DNA of 64,000 nucleotides from Hymenobacter sp. 15J16-1T3B (GCF_020711235.1 NZ_JAJFAV010000001.1:186001-250000), one strand, 5' to 3'. Numbered from the stretch's first letter, positions 25,614-35,700 are shown. Numbers and translations: made by a program. Notes: a model not told the origin generated them from the sequence alone.

Positions 25614-27137
25614 ATGAAAATTCTCACCGCCGCCCAAACCCGCCAGGCCGACGCCGCCACCATCAACGCGGAAGGCATCCGCTCGGTGGCCTTGATGGAG
25701 CGCGCCGCTACCGCCTTCACCGACTGGCTCACGGCCCGCCTCTCCCCCGCCGACGCCGGCGACCTGCTGGTGCTCTGCGGCCCCGGCAACAACGGCGGCG
25801 ACGGACTGGTGGCCGCCCGCCGGCTGCACGAGCAGGGTTACCGCGTGCGGGTGGGCCTGCTACCGGCCGACAAGCATTCCGCCGACTTCGAGCACAACCG
25901 CCAGCGCCTGCCGGCCGAAGTGCCCGTGGCCGAATGGGGCCCCGGGCAGCTGCCGCCCATCGAGCCAAGCACGGTGGTCATCGACGCGCTGTTCGGCACC
26001 GGGCTGAGCCGGCCGCTCGATGGCGCCGCTGCGGCCGTGGTGCAGCACTTAAACGCGGCCCGGTCCCGCGTCGTGAGTATCGATCTGCCCTCCGGCCTCT
26101 TTGCCGACGCCCCGCAACCCCAGGACAGCCCGGTGGTAGAAGCCCGGCACACCGTGACGTTTGAGCTGCCCAAACTGGCGCTGCTGCTGCCGCAAAACGC
26201 CCGCTATGTGGGCCGCTGGCACGCGCTGCCCATCGGGCTGAGCCCGCGGTTTCTGGCCGACGTCGAAGCGGACCGGCACCTGGTGGACGCCGCGCTACTG
26301 GCCTGCCGGCTGCCTGCACGGCCTACGTTTGCCCACAAGGGCACCTTCGGGCACGCGCTGCTGCTAGCGGGCAGCAAGGGCAAAATCGGGGCGGCAGTGC
26401 TGGCGGCCCGCAGCTGCTTGCACGGCGGGGTGGGCCTGCTCACGGTGCAGGTGCCCGCCGTGGGCTACGCCGTGCTGCAAACCGCCGTGCCCGAGGCCAT
26501 GTGCCTGGCCGACGCGTGCAAAAGCCACCTCAGCGAATTGCCCGAGTTGAAAGCCTACAACGCCGTGGGCATGGGCCCCGGCATCGGGCAGGACGACGAA
26601 ACCCGCGCCGTGCTGGAGGAGCTGCTCTGCACCGCCCAAGTGCCGCTGGTGCTCGATGCCGACGCGCTGAACCTGCTCGGTGCCAACCGCCCGCTCCTCG
26701 ACCTGCTCCCACCCGACACCCTGCTTACGCCCCACCCCAAGGAGTTTGAGCGCCTCACCGAGCCGGCCCGCGACGATTACCACCGCCTCGAGCTGCTGCG
26801 CGACTTTGCCGGCCGCTACCGCTGCTACGTGGTGCTGAAAGGCGCGTATTCCTGCCTCGCCGCGCCCGACGGGCAGCTGTACTTCAACACTACCGGCAAC
26901 CCCGGCCTGGCCACCGGCGGCACCGGCGACGTGCTCACTGGCCTCTGCCTAGCCCTGCGCGCCGACAAGCGCCTCAGCCCCCTCGACGCGGCCCTGCTGG
27001 CCGTCTATGCCCACGGCCGCGCCGCCGATTTAGCGGCTCCGCACACCGGCCAGGCCGGCCTCACCGCCGGCGCCTTGCCGCCCTACATCGGCGTAGCCCT
27101 GCAGGAGCTGACGGACCCGGAGTTTCTGGGCGGGTAG
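25614..27137 (+). CDS. nnr: Bifunctional NAD(P)H-hydrate epimerase/dehydratase
   Basis: A 507-residue fusion, full length for this repair enzyme. The N-terminal YjeF_N epimerase domain (about 1-215) has LCGPGNNGGDGLVAARRL, DALFGTGLSRPLDG and SIDLPSGL. The C-terminal ADP/ATP-dependent dehydratase domain (about 230-500) has HKGTFGHALLLAGSKGKIGA, GMGPGIGQ, VLDADALNLL, LTPHPKEFERL and the GNPGLATGGTGDVLTG signature. It turns damaged NADHX and NADPHX back into the coenzymes. ATG at 25614 gives MKILTAAQTRQAD; a TTG three codons earlier is less likely. Confidence 0.96.
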   Translation: MKILTAAQTRQADAATINAEGIRSVALMERAATAFTDWLTARLSPADAGDLLVLCGPGNNGGDGLVAARRLHEQGYRVRVGLLPADKHSADFEHNRQRLPAEVPVAEWGPGQLPPIEPSTVVIDALFGTGLSRPLDGAAAAVVQHLNAARSRVVSIDLPSGLFADAPQPQDSPVVEARHTVTFELPKLALLLPQNARYVGRWHALPIGLSPRFLADVEADRHLVDAALLACRLPARPTFAHKGTFGHALLLAGSKGKIGAAVLAARSCLHGGVGLLTVQVPAVGYAVLQTAVPEAMCLADACKSHLSELPELKAYNAVGMGPGIGQDDETRAVLEELLCTAQVPLVLDADALNLLGANRPLLDLLPPDTLLTPHPKEFERLTEPARDDYHRLELLRDFAGRYRCYVVLKGAYSCLAAPDGQLYFNTTGNPGLATGGTGDVLTGLCLALRADKRLSPLDAALLAVYAHGRAADLAAPHTGQAGLTAGALPPYIGVALQELTDPEFLGG

Positions 27138-27168
27138 CTGAGCAAATAAGCGGGTGAGCGGATAAAGA

Positions 27169-27360
27169 ACGCCATCCTGAGCAACGCGAAGGACCTTCCT
27201 CTAACCCTGCACCAATGTCGGAGCGCAGCAACCAACGCCCTGGCATTAGTAAAACTGGCCGGCGCGTCGACATACAGTACTGGTAAATAAACGTTTGCCA
27301 TTTCGTGGACAGCGACTGTGCAGGGAAGAAAAGTCCTTCGCTTAGGCTCAGGATGACGGG
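27169..27360. repeat. ~190-bp palindromic intergenic element, copy 2
   Basis: This gene-free stretch (27138-27424) contains a decayed relative of the element at 1981-2173. The left arm (27171-27197) differs from copy 1 by two bases; the right arm (27330-27357) is less preserved. The interior shares GCGCAGCAACCAACGCC and GACAGCGA...CAGGG with copy 1 in the same order and at similar spacing, while the middle has diverged. Both copies sit between genes and contain no convincing reading frame. Confidence 0.65.
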
Positions 27361-27424
27361 CAGTTTTCTCCGCTCAGCTACTCCGCCGCTGTATCCTGCT
27401 CCCTTCATCTACCCATCAAAACGC

Positions 27425-28333
27425 TCACACCGCCGCGGCCACTATCAGCACTATGGCCTGTACCAGCAGCACGCCGTCGGCCAGCAGGGCAAAGTAGTAG
27501 TCGGAGCGGGTTTCGTTGGCAAACCAAACCACCAGCGCCGTGAGCACGGCGGGCAGCAGCAGCACGAGCTGCCCGGCCGGGCTTAGGCCGGGTAGAAGCA
27601 ACGCCACCGAGGCCAAGGTGCAGGCCAGGGCCAGCCAGCGGCCGCCCTGGTAGCCCAGCAGGCCGGGCAGGGTGAGCGGGCCGTTGCGCCGGTCCCGCTG
27701 GTAGTCGCGCAGGTCAAACACCAACGCAATGGCCAGGATAAAGCAGAAGCGCCGAGCAAAGAGCAGCCACACCGGCCCGCTGCTCAGGGGCAAGTCGAGG
27801 CAGAGCGCCGGCAGCCACACCGTCACGGCCGACCACACGTAGGCAATCAGAAACGTCTTCAGGCCGGGCCAGTCGCGCAGGCCGCGGCGGCGCCCGCCGG
27901 GCTCCTTGGGCGGCAGCACCGGCCACGAATACGCCAACGAGAGCAGGGCTAGGTGCCCCAGAAAGCCCGTTAGCAGCAGCGTGAACGGGGTGAGCAGGTA
28001 CAAGCCCAGCAGCGCCAGCGCCGAAGCCGCCACAATGCCCACCAGCAGCGGCCGGTGCTGCACAATCCAGCGGCGGCGCGGCGGCACGTTGGGCGGCAGC
28101 CGCAGGCTGTGGCGCCGGGCCCCGTTGAGGTTGTACACGAACAGCGTGGCGGCCAGCACTAGGGCCGAAACCGTCCAGGGCAGGGGGCGCCGCCAGTACT
28201 GCGCCGACGAAACGGCCAGCGCCGCCGCCGAGCCGGCTACCAGCCCGTTGCTGTACAGCAGAGCATCGAGCAGGCCCTGGGCCCAGCGGACCAAATGGGA
28301 AGCAGCGGGACGGGAAACGGCGGGCTCGGCCAT
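27425..28333 (-). CDS. Polytopic membrane protein, UbiA prenyltransferase-like
   Basis: A 302-residue protein with about eight to nine hydrophobic helices. ATG at 28333 gives MAEPAVSRPAASHLVRW; the longer frame from 28420 is unlikely. The overall plan and the loop motif DLRDYQRDRRNG resemble the second Asp-rich motif (DxxDxxxD) of UbiA-type prenyltransferases. The first motif, expected as NDxxDxxxD, appears only as NLNGARRH, so ordinary prenyltransferase activity is doubtful. No quinone or carotenoid gene is adjacent. It could be a diverged UbiA relative or another membrane protein. The 217 bp upstream show nothing clear. Confidence 0.55.
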   Translation of the reverse strand: MAEPAVSRPAASHLVRWAQGLLDALLYSNGLVAGSAAALAVSSAQYWRRPLPWTVSALVLAATLFVYNLNGARRHSLRLPPNVPPRRRWIVQHRPLLVGIVAASALALLGLYLLTPFTLLLTGFLGHLALLSLAYSWPVLPPKEPGGRRRGLRDWPGLKTFLIAYVWSAVTVWLPALCLDLPLSSGPVWLLFARRFCFILAIALVFDLRDYQRDRRNGPLTLPGLLGYQGGRWLALACTLASVALLLPGLSPAGQLVLLLPAVLTALVVWFANETRSDYYFALLADGVLLVQAIVLIVAAAV

Positions 28334-28550
28334 ACAAAGTCGGGCAGGCCGGTGCGGCGGGCCTGGTTCGGAGCCGCAAAATACGCAGGGCGCGCGGCCA
28401 CGTACGCCTGCTCGTTGCAAACCTGGCGCCGGCCGCTAGTACCGCCTCGTCCGGCCGCGCGGAGCGGGCTTTGCCGGTCTTCAACGGCGCGGACAAAACG
28501 GCCCGCTGCGCAGTGCCGGCCGGTGGGTGCGGCGTTCCACCACCACGGCT

Positions 28551-29234
28551 CTACTTGCCGGTTTCGTCGTGGGCCGCGTCCACCGGCTTCGACTCGGGCG
28601 AGCCGTGCTGCCGCAGCCAGATGGTGAGCACCACGATGCTCACGATGCTCAAAAACTCGCTTTGCCAGTTCTGCAAGGACTCAAACCAGAAGCGCGAGGA
28701 GCTGAGGTAGCCCAGGTAGTCGACTTCGGGCTTGCCGTCGGCCTGCTGCTCGATGTTGTACACCTCCATGCCACCGAGCCCGTGCAGGAAAAACGCGCCG
28801 AGAAACAGCAGGAAGAACGTGATGCTCAGGGAGCGTTTGTAGAGCCAGAGCACGGCTCCGCCCTGGCGCACCGGCCAGGGTGCCCCGGGCTTGTGCGGGT
28901 CGGGCTCCCGGTCCACTTCCTCTTCTTCGTCGAGCTTCTTTGATTCGGCCGAGCCTTTCTGGCGGAGGCTCACGGTGAGCATCACGTAGAGGGCCATCTG
29001 CAGGAATTCGCTTTCCCAGTTTTCGAAGGTGGCTTCCACCCAGTGGCCGGAGGTGACGTACTGGCCCAGGCTCAGCTCGGCCAGGTGCATGTCCTGCCGC
29101 TCGTCGTTGTAGTCGTGCCAGCCGGTGAGGGTTTGCCCGCCCAGGGTCAGCAGCACCATCAGGGTGATGACCAGGGACAGGCCGTTTTGGTAGAGGAACC
29201 GCCTGAGCGGGGTCTTGGGGGTATGTTGAGTCAT
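28551..29234 (-). CDS. DUF6766 family membrane protein
   Basis: A 227-residue protein of unknown function. The start MTQHTPKTPLRRFLYQNGLSL is followed by a helix, then an acidic linker (EEEEVDREPDP) around residues 100-115 and a second helix pair. It is an internal duplication: FENWESEFLQ...LRQKGSAESKKLD in the first half matches LQNWQSEFLS...LRQHGSPESKPVD in the second half. I recognise the NWxSEF and LRQxGSxESKxVD pattern as that of a widespread DUF; its role is not known to me. It is a single gene between UbiA-like and ppa genes on the same strand. Confidence 0.8.
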   Translation of the reverse strand: MTQHTPKTPLRRFLYQNGLSLVITLMVLLTLGGQTLTGWHDYNDERQDMHLAELSLGQYVTSGHWVEATFENWESEFLQMALYVMLTVSLRQKGSAESKKLDEEEEVDREPDPHKPGAPWPVRQGGAVLWLYKRSLSITFFLLFLGAFFLHGLGGMEVYNIEQQADGKPEVDYLGYLSSSRFWFESLQNWQSEFLSIVSIVVLTIWLRQHGSPESKPVDAAHDETGK

Positions 29235-29318
29235 GGGTTTAGGACGTAGGGAAGGATGGAGTCTTTTCTACGCCCTGCCGCGGCAAAATGTGTTGCACTC
29301 TGCCAGGTAAACTCAACC

Positions 29319-29353
29319 AAAAAGCCCCAACTGCCGGGCAGTCGGGGCTTTTT
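29319..29353. terminator. Terminator of ppa
   Basis: AAAAAGCCCC..ACTGCC and its complement CAGT.GGGGCTTTTT form a strong stem with A/T runs on both sides, 38 bp after the ppa stop on the minus strand. Confidence 0.9.
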
Positions 29354-29390
29354 CAGTATTAACCCGGAAGCCGGGTGCGTACTTATCGGC

Positions 29391-29963
29391 TTACAGCATG
29401 GAAAGCTGGGCCTGGTGGTTGTTTTTGTGGCGGAAAGTCTCGTCGTAGAGCTCCAGGCTGGCCTGCACGATTTTGTAGGCTTCTTCGCGGCCCATGAACT
29501 TCTCCACCACCACTTGCTTGTGTTCCAGGGCTTTGTAGTCCTCGAAGAACTTGCGCATCTCCAGCAACGTGTGCGGGGGCAGCTCCGAAATGTCGTTGTA
29601 GTGGTTCATCGACACGTCGTTGGCGGCCACGGCAATGATCTTGTCGTCCTCCTCGTTGTTGTCGATCATCTGCATCACGCCGATAACCTTGGCCTCGATC
29701 AGGCACATGGGCACCACGTCGACCGAGCAGAGCACCAGCACGTCCAGCGGGTCTTTGTCGTCGCAGTAGGTCTGCGGAATAAAGCCGTAGGCGGCGGGAT
29801 AGTGCACGGCCGAGAACAGCACGCGGTCGAGCTTGAGCAGGCCGCTGTCCTTGTCCAGCTCGTACTTGCCCTTGGAGCCTTTCGGAATTTCGATGATGGC
29901 ATTGACAATGCCGGGAGCCTTGGAACCGTAGTTAACGTCGTGCCAGGGGTTGAAATGAGCCAT
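29391..29963 (-). CDS. ppa: Inorganic pyrophosphatase (soluble, family I)
   Basis: A 190-residue protein that hydrolyses pyrophosphate to phosphate and so pulls biosynthetic reactions forward. The family I signature is complete ([11 protein letters not shown]), as are the flanking residues [15 protein letters not shown] and [16 protein letters not shown]. The C-terminal helical part ([24 protein letters not shown]) is typical of Bacteroidetes enzymes. ATG at 29963 is the only sensible start ([10 protein letters not shown]). Confidence 0.96.
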   Translation of the reverse strand: MAHFNPWHDVNYGSKAPGIVNAIIEIPKGSKGKYELDKDSGLLKLDRVLFSAVHYPAAYGFIPQTYCDDKDPLDVLVLCSVDVVPMCLIEAKVIGVMQMIDNNEEDDKIIAVAANDVSMNHYNDISELPPHTLLEMRKFFEDYKALEHKQVVVEKFMGREEAYKIVQASLELYDETFRHKNNHQAQLSML

Positions 29964-30071
29964 TGTGGTAACTGCGGGCTGCCGGTTCGCACGCGGTGGC
30001 AGCGCGGGTAAAAGAAGATGAAATGAAGTCAGCTTGGGTCCCGAAAAACCGCCTGCGGAGCCGGGGCGTCG

Positions 30072-31808
30072 CTATTTTTTCTTGGTCAGCACGTCCTGCA
30101 GGGGTTGCCCGGTGCAGCCGTCGGGCTCCTGAATATGAAGGAACCGGGCTACCGTCGGTGCAATATCGGTAATCCGCGCCGGAAATGCCGACTCGCCCTG
30201 CGGCACGCGCCAGCCCCAGAACAGCAGCGGCACGTGGGTATCATACGCACCGGACGAGCCGTGGGTGGTGCCTTTGTTGACCGGGTAGCTGTACGACTCC
30301 AGCCAGCCGGGCTCCATCACCACCATCACGTCGCCCGAGCGGCTGGGCAGGTAGCCGTTTTCCAGGTACATCAGCAGCCCGCTTTCCCAGTGCGACTTCT
30401 GCAGATCCGTGGCCGCAATGGCGCGTGTGACGCCGGTGAATTGCACGGCCAACTCGACCACCAGTTGCTGCACTTGGTAGAGGTCCAGCTTCTTCTGGGC
30501 GATGAGCGGGCGGTTCAGGTACACCTGCTGGTTTTCGTAGCTGAGCACCCACTGTCCCGGCCCCAGCCGGCGCGTCAGACGGGCCTGCAGCGAGTCGCGC
30601 CAGAGGCGCGGACCCACCGAGCCGGCCGGAATGCGCTGGCTCTTGAGGAACTCCGGCGAGTGCGCCGCGCCGTGGTCGGCCGAGAGAAACACCAGCGCCT
30701 GGCCCTTGCCCACTTGCTGGTCCAGGGCCTTGAGCAGGCGAGCTATTTCGCGGTCGAGGCGCAGGTAGGTGTCCTCGGTTTCGATGGCGTTCGGGCCGAA
30801 GTGGTGACCCACGTAGTCGGTGGAGCTAAAGCTCAGGGCCAGAAAGTCGGTTTGCCCGCGCTGGCCCAGCTGCTCGGCCCGCAGGGCTTCGAGGGCGAAG
30901 TCCAGGGTGAGCGTGTTGCCGAAGGGCGTGGTGCGCAGCAGGCTGCGGCTTTCCCACTTGGTGCGGGGCGGCTCGCCGGCGCCGGGTTGCTTTACCGGGC
31001 CGGCCGCCGTGGCCGCCGGGCCGTTGGGGCCGAGCAGGGCGGGCAAATCGTGCGGAAACACCGGCTTGGTCTCGCCCACGAAGGTGTTTTCCCAGGGCAC
31101 GTCGTCGGCGGTGCTTTCGGTGTATTGCTCGATGGGCAGCAGCGTGGTCCAGGGCTTGGCCATGTACTGCTCGGGCAGCTTGCGGGCATTGAATTGCTGC
31201 ACCCACTCGGGCAGCTGCTGGGCGTAGAAGGTGCTGGTGATGAAGGCCCCGTTGACGTCGTCGAACCAGTACGCGGCCGAGGCGGCGTGGCCGGCGGGCA
31301 GAATGGAGCCCCGGTCCTTGATGCACACGCCGATGGTCTTGGCCTGAAAGTTCGTGGCCAGGCGCAGCTCGTCGGTGATGGTGGTGGTGAGCATGTGCCG
31401 CGGCGACATCTGCCCGGCCGCCGCGCTACCGCCCACGGCCTGCACGCTCTTGTCCTCGGTCACGTAGGTAGCCCGGCCGGCTTCGCGCACCAGCCAGTTG
31501 TTGCCGATGATGCCGTGCCCCGAGGGCGTGGTACCGGTATAAATGCTGGCGTGGCCCGGGCCGGTGTAAGTGGGCACGTAGTTGTAGTGGCAGTTTTCGA
31601 AGCTGAACCCTTCGCCGAGCAGGCGCCGGAAGCCATCCGCGCCGTACTTGTTCCAATAGCGGTACAGGTAGTCGTAGCGCATCTGGTCCACCACGATGCC
31701 CACGACCAGCTTGGGCCGGGGCAGGGGCTTGGTTTTCTGGGCCGAAGCCGCCGGGCCGCCGAGCACGGCCGTGGCGACCAGCAGGCCCGTCAAAAAGGTA
31801 TTTCGCAT
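30072..31808 (-). CDS. pafA: PafA-type alkaline phosphatase (type I phosphodiesterase superfamily)
   Basis: A 578-residue exported phosphatase. ATG at 31808 yields the signal peptide MRNTFLTGLLVATAVLGGPAASAQ; the frame upstream to 31877 crosses the promoter. Metal ligands and nucleophile region: VVGIVVDQMRYDYL (Asp41), NYVPTYTGPGHASIYTG (nucleophile Thr at about 80-82), GNNW, SSTDYVGHHFGPNA, SADHGAAHSPEFL and THGSSGAYDTHVPLLFWG. The order matches the PafA phosphomonoesterases of Bacteroidetes, which release phosphate from organic phosphates in the periplasm. No PhoB box could be recognised. PafA versus a related phosphodiesterase is a judgement from motif order. Confidence 0.85.
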   Translation of the reverse strand: MRNTFLTGLLVATAVLGGPAASAQKTKPLPRPKLVVGIVVDQMRYDYLYRYWNKYGADGFRRLLGEGFSFENCHYNYVPTYTGPGHASIYTGTTPSGHGIIGNNWLVREAGRATYVTEDKSVQAVGGSAAAGQMSPRHMLTTTITDELRLATNFQAKTIGVCIKDRGSILPAGHAASAAYWFDDVNGAFITSTFYAQQLPEWVQQFNARKLPEQYMAKPWTTLLPIEQYTESTADDVPWENTFVGETKPVFPHDLPALLGPNGPAATAAGPVKQPGAGEPPRTKWESRSLLRTTPFGNTLTLDFALEALRAEQLGQRGQTDFLALSFSSTDYVGHHFGPNAIETEDTYLRLDREIARLLKALDQQVGKGQALVFLSADHGAAHSPEFLKSQRIPAGSVGPRLWRDSLQARLTRRLGPGQWVLSYENQQVYLNRPLIAQKKLDLYQVQQLVVELAVQFTGVTRAIAATDLQKSHWESGLLMYLENGYLPSRSGDVMVVMEPGWLESYSYPVNKGTTHGSSGAYDTHVPLLFWGWRVPQGESAFPARITDIAPTVARFLHIQEPDGCTGQPLQDVLTKKK

Positions 31809-31861
31809 AATCGGAACGGTGGTGAGCGGGGCCCAAACGGCGCACGGCCGATCGGGGCCGT

Positions 31862-31869
31862 CAAAGTTA
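31862..31869 (-). promoter_or_regulatory. -7 element of pafA
   Basis: TAACTTTG on the minus strand fits TAnnTTTG, 54 nt before the ATG at 31808. A TTG lies 16-17 nt further upstream. It supports the shorter start. Confidence 0.5.
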
Positions 31870-31974
31870 CGGCCCAATCCCGCAACGCCCTACCCAAGAA
31901 TACCCCCGGCGGCGCCTGCTCCGTACACGCAGGCGGTTATCATTTGATTACCGCTGCCCTTCGCCCCTGCCCTC

Positions 31975-32703
31975 ATGCCCCTCGCTGCCTCCGACCACGC
32001 CCTGCTCTTCGACATGGACGGCGTGCTCATCGACAACACATCCTACCAGGCCCGCGCCTTCCAGCTGCTGTTCCGCGAGCTGGGCCTCGACACCAAAGCC
32101 CTGCCCCTGCTGCGGCGCCTCAACGGCATGCCCGCCACCAACATCCTCAAAACCGTGTTTCGCCACCCGGTACCGGAAAAGGACCTGAAGCAGTACGCCG
32201 ACCGCCGCGAATTCCTCTACCGCGTGCTCTACTGGGACAAGCGCCGGGAAATGCCCGGCCTCACCACGTTTCTCGACGCTGCCCGCGCCGCCGGCTTTAA
32301 GCTGGCCCTGGGCACCGGCTCGGCCTCCGAAACCATCACCTACATCATCGACCACCTCGACCTGCGCCGCCACTTCGACGTGGTGGTGGGCAAAGACGAC
32401 GTGGACCGCGGCAAGCCCCACGCCGACACGTTCACGGTAGCGGCGCGGCAGTTGGGCATCCCGCCGGAGCGCTGCGTGGTGTTCGAAGACGCTATCCTGG
32501 GCGAACAGGCCGCTTACAAAGCCGGCATGCGCTGCATTGCCGTGGCCAGCACCCTCAAGCCCGCGCAGTTTCAGGCGCCGATGACGGTCATCCAAGACTT
32601 CACCCGACTTACGCCCAACCTAGTGCTGACGCTGCTCGAAGCGCACCCCAAAGTGCCGAAGCCGAGCAAGGAGCTGGCCGGGCGGCAGTACATGCACCTG
32701 TAA
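31975..32703 (+). CDS. HAD-IA family hydrolase (phosphatase/phosphomutase type)
   Basis: A 242-residue haloacid-dehalogenase-like protein. Motif I LLFDMDGVLIDN (nucleophile Asp13, acid Asp15), motif II in ALGTGSAS, motif III Lys in GKPHADTF, and motif IV VFEDAILGEQAA are all present; the helical cap lies between (about 20-85). It resembles beta-phosphoglucomutase or sugar-phosphate phosphatase types; the substrate cannot be told. The last 12 codons, stop and terminator are repeated 5.1 kb downstream (37772-37844), which marks this 3' end as the boundary of an inserted segment. Confidence 0.9.
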   Translation: MPLAASDHALLFDMDGVLIDNTSYQARAFQLLFRELGLDTKALPLLRRLNGMPATNILKTVFRHPVPEKDLKQYADRREFLYRVLYWDKRREMPGLTTFLDAARAAGFKLALGTGSASETITYIIDHLDLRRHFDVVVGKDDVDRGKPHADTFTVAARQLGIPPERCVVFEDAILGEQAAYKAGMRCIAVASTLKPAQFQAPMTVIQDFTRLTPNLVLTLLEAHPKVPKPSKELAGRQYMHL

Positions 32704-32741
32704 CAACAAACCGGCCCGCCTCCCTAGCGGGAAGCGGGCCG
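32669..32741. repeat. 73-bp direct repeat, left copy (HAD 3' end plus terminator)
   Basis: Covers the last codons of the HAD gene (GCCGGGCGGCAGTACATG and following), its stop and the hairpin. The right copy at 37772-37844 is identical at 72 of 73 positions (C at 32698, T at 37801). The 5 kb between holds a single cargo gene. The pair looks like attL/attR of an inserted element or a recombination-generated duplication. Confidence 0.9.
32711..32741. terminator. Bidirectional hairpin, left copy
   Basis: CCGGCCCGC..CCC, TAGC and the mirrored half GGG..GCGGGCCG. It lies between the convergent HAD gene and the giant SBBP gene. There is no T-run, so it may act as an mRNA 3'-end stabiliser or be Rho-assisted. 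Confidence 0.6.
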
Positions 32742-32766
32742 ATTCTCTGTTGCTTAATCTGCAGCG

Positions 32767-35700
32767 CTATTTGTTAATCAAACGTACAGCTTTGCTTCCG
32801 CTACGCACCATGTATACGCCGGCCGGCGCGCGCACAGGCAGCCGTAAGTAGACCGCCCCTGCGGCGTCTGCCTTGGCTCGGAGTAGCAGGTGTCCCTGCG
32901 TGTCGAGCACTTCTACTTCAGCGCCTGGGTATGCTCCTGTGAGGGTAGCCGCGCCCGGTGCCGGGTTGGGGTACACGACCAGTCGGGCCATTGCCTCACC
33001 CAAGTGCACGGTCTGTACGTTGGAATAGGCAAAAGTTGCGTCTTGGTCTACGATCCGCAGGCGGTAGTACAACACCCTAGCATTGGCCGGAAACGCTGTA
33101 TCTATTAGATGATACGAGCACTGTGTTGTACTCGTGCCAACCGCTGCTACTGGCATTCCAAGAGCGGTGAACGTGCGCCCGTCGAGGCTTCGCTCCACTT
33201 GGAAATAGGCGCTGTTCTTTTCCTGTGCAGTCATCCAGGCCAAGCGTACCCCGGTCTGCCCTTGCCTCGTAGCGGTGAAGGAAGTTAGCTCCACGGGCAG
33301 TGGGGTTGCAACAGTAACGACGTTAGAGGTGGGTCCGGTCTCTCCCAGCACATTGTTCGTAGCGCGCACGCGGTAGAAATAAGAACCGACAGTGTCAGGC
33401 AAACCTGTCACCACATAATTACTAGCAGGAGCGGCTATCAGAAATGGAGAACCAGCAACGGGCGTTGCAAAATCGGCTGTAGTCGACACGTCGAGCACAT
33501 AGCTCGTTACAGTGCCGAAAGCCGGAGCTGTCCAACTAGCGGTAAACTCGTTGGCGCCTGTGCCGGACGCAGCCGTGGCAACGGGTACCACCAACGCATA
33601 GCTACTTACCCAGTTTGACGTTGTGTTGCCACTGCTCAAGGCAAAGTTCGAAAGTGCAGCGACGTACGCGTTGGGGCTCAGGTCGTAGAGCGTTGTCAGA
33701 CCAGCGTTGGCGCCACTGTTGACAGCAGCAAGAATACCTGCATCAAAGTTCAGGTACAGTTGCAGATTGGCCGACTGCGAGGGCATGACGCCTCGCAATT
33801 CGGTTTGAAGTTGTTCTAGACTGAGCGCTGCGTTGTAGATGCGAACCTCGTCGATACGGCCTGGCCAGTAGCTACCACCGCCGAGGTGGCCTATTCCCAG
33901 CTCGGCCAAAGGGCTGGCCGAGCGGTTATTGATGAGGGTGCGTTCAGCTACGCCATCCACGTAAATGGTTAGCTGGCCACCGTCGCGCACGCCGGCCAAG
34001 TGGTGCCAATGATTGTCGTTCAGTACGGAAGCTCCCTCGACAATGATGCCGCCCGAAACAGACAATGCTGCGTGCTGGTTCGTCATTCCCAACCAGTATT
34101 CTTCCCCATTGCCCGTGCTGCCCACCGCCACGTAGGTGCCACTGGTGCCGGCAGTACGTACCCAAGCTTCGATCGTGAAGTCGCCCGTACCAAAGCGGAA
34201 CGCAGGGCTGGCCGGGACACTTACATAATCGTCTAGCCCGTCGAAAGCCAGAGCATTACCGGGGGCTGGTACCGTTTGAAACAGCGTGCTAGTAGTACTA
34301 CCCGCAGTAGTACTGAGCGTGGTGATGCCGGAGGTCGGTGTGCCCGATGGCACCCGGAAGCTGATGCTGGTAGCCGTATTGTTAGTCAAGCTAGGTGTAG
34401 CATCTACCCCGTTAACGGTCAGAGCAGTAACACCGCTTAGATTGCTGCCCGTCACCGTCACCAACTGACCTACGCCGGCTGGGTTAGGATTAAAAGCACT
34501 GATGCTAGGGTCCGACAGGGTCAGCTTCGCTAGAAAGGCCGCTTGGGTAGTCGTGCCGCTCAGCGAGATACTGCCAAAGGCAGCTGGCAAGGCTACTGCC
34601 CCTCCTATCACCAGCTGATTGTTGCTATAACTAATAGAAGCGCCCAAATCGGTTCCAGCGCCCCCGCCAGCGGTAGCCCAATTATAAGTGACGTTGCTAC
34701 CCGCATCTGTGTACTTAGCCACGAACACGTCAAGATTGGCGGTGGTACCGCTGCCGCTGAGCGCTACGCCACCGAACCGCACGCCTTGGGCGTTGGTGCT
34801 AGTAGTAGAGATGTTGCCCGATACATATAGATTGTTTCCGTTAAGAGCAATACGGTTTACCCTGTCGGCGCCGGTGCCCCCACCGGCTACTGCCCAGACT
34901 CCCGTCGCGTGGCTGCCAGCGTCAGTATACTTAGCAATGAAAGCGTCAGCGGTTAATGAGCTGCTGGCTCCGTTGAGCGTCACGCCGCCAAACTGCACTC
35001 CGTTGGCATTATTGCTATTGTTATTCGCATACCCCCCCACGTACAGGGTAGTTCCACTTACCGCAATACTGTTGCTTCCATCAATGCCTGCTCCGCCGCC
35101 GGCTGTACCCCAATTGTAGGTGACGCTGTTGCCCGCGTCGGTGTACTTGGTGATGAACACATCCTGATTGGTCGAAGTACCACTGCCGCTGAGCGGCACG
35201 CCGCCGAACTGCACACTTTGGCTGTTGGCGCTGGTATTGCTCATGATACCAACCATGTATACGCTGGTCCCATTCACGGCAATGCCGATGCCTTGGTCGG
35301 AGTTGGTACCGCCCCCAGCTACGGCCCAATTGTAGGTAGCACCGTTGCCTGTATCGGTATACTTAACAAGGAACGCATCAACACTGCTCGTAGCACTGGC
35401 TCCACTGAGCGGCACACCGCCGAATTGTACGGCTTTGCTGTTTGCACTATTGTTTGTTATATAGCCTGTGACGTATACGCTGCTCCCACTAACGGCAATG
35501 CCATTGCCAACATCACCATCCGCCCCTCCGCCGGCCATGGCCCAATTGCAAATCGCGCTGCTGCCTGCATCGGTATACTTGACCACGAAAACATCCAGAC
35601 CAGAAGTGGCGCTAGCACCGGCAACGCTTACTTCACCGAACCGCACCGGAAAATCGGCACTAGCAGCTACAAATCCCGTAGCATATACGCTGTTGCCACT

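Noticed and set aside
28334-28550. Possible small gene or RNA between the UbiA-like and DUF6766 genes
   Set aside because: No convincing frame, tRNA-like fold or conserved motif could be seen by eye; only general GC-rich complementarity.
30105-32300. A 731-codon plus-strand frame over pafA and the HAD gene
   Set aside because: It crosses the pafA promoter and runs antisense to clear phosphatase motifs; no protein family is visible.
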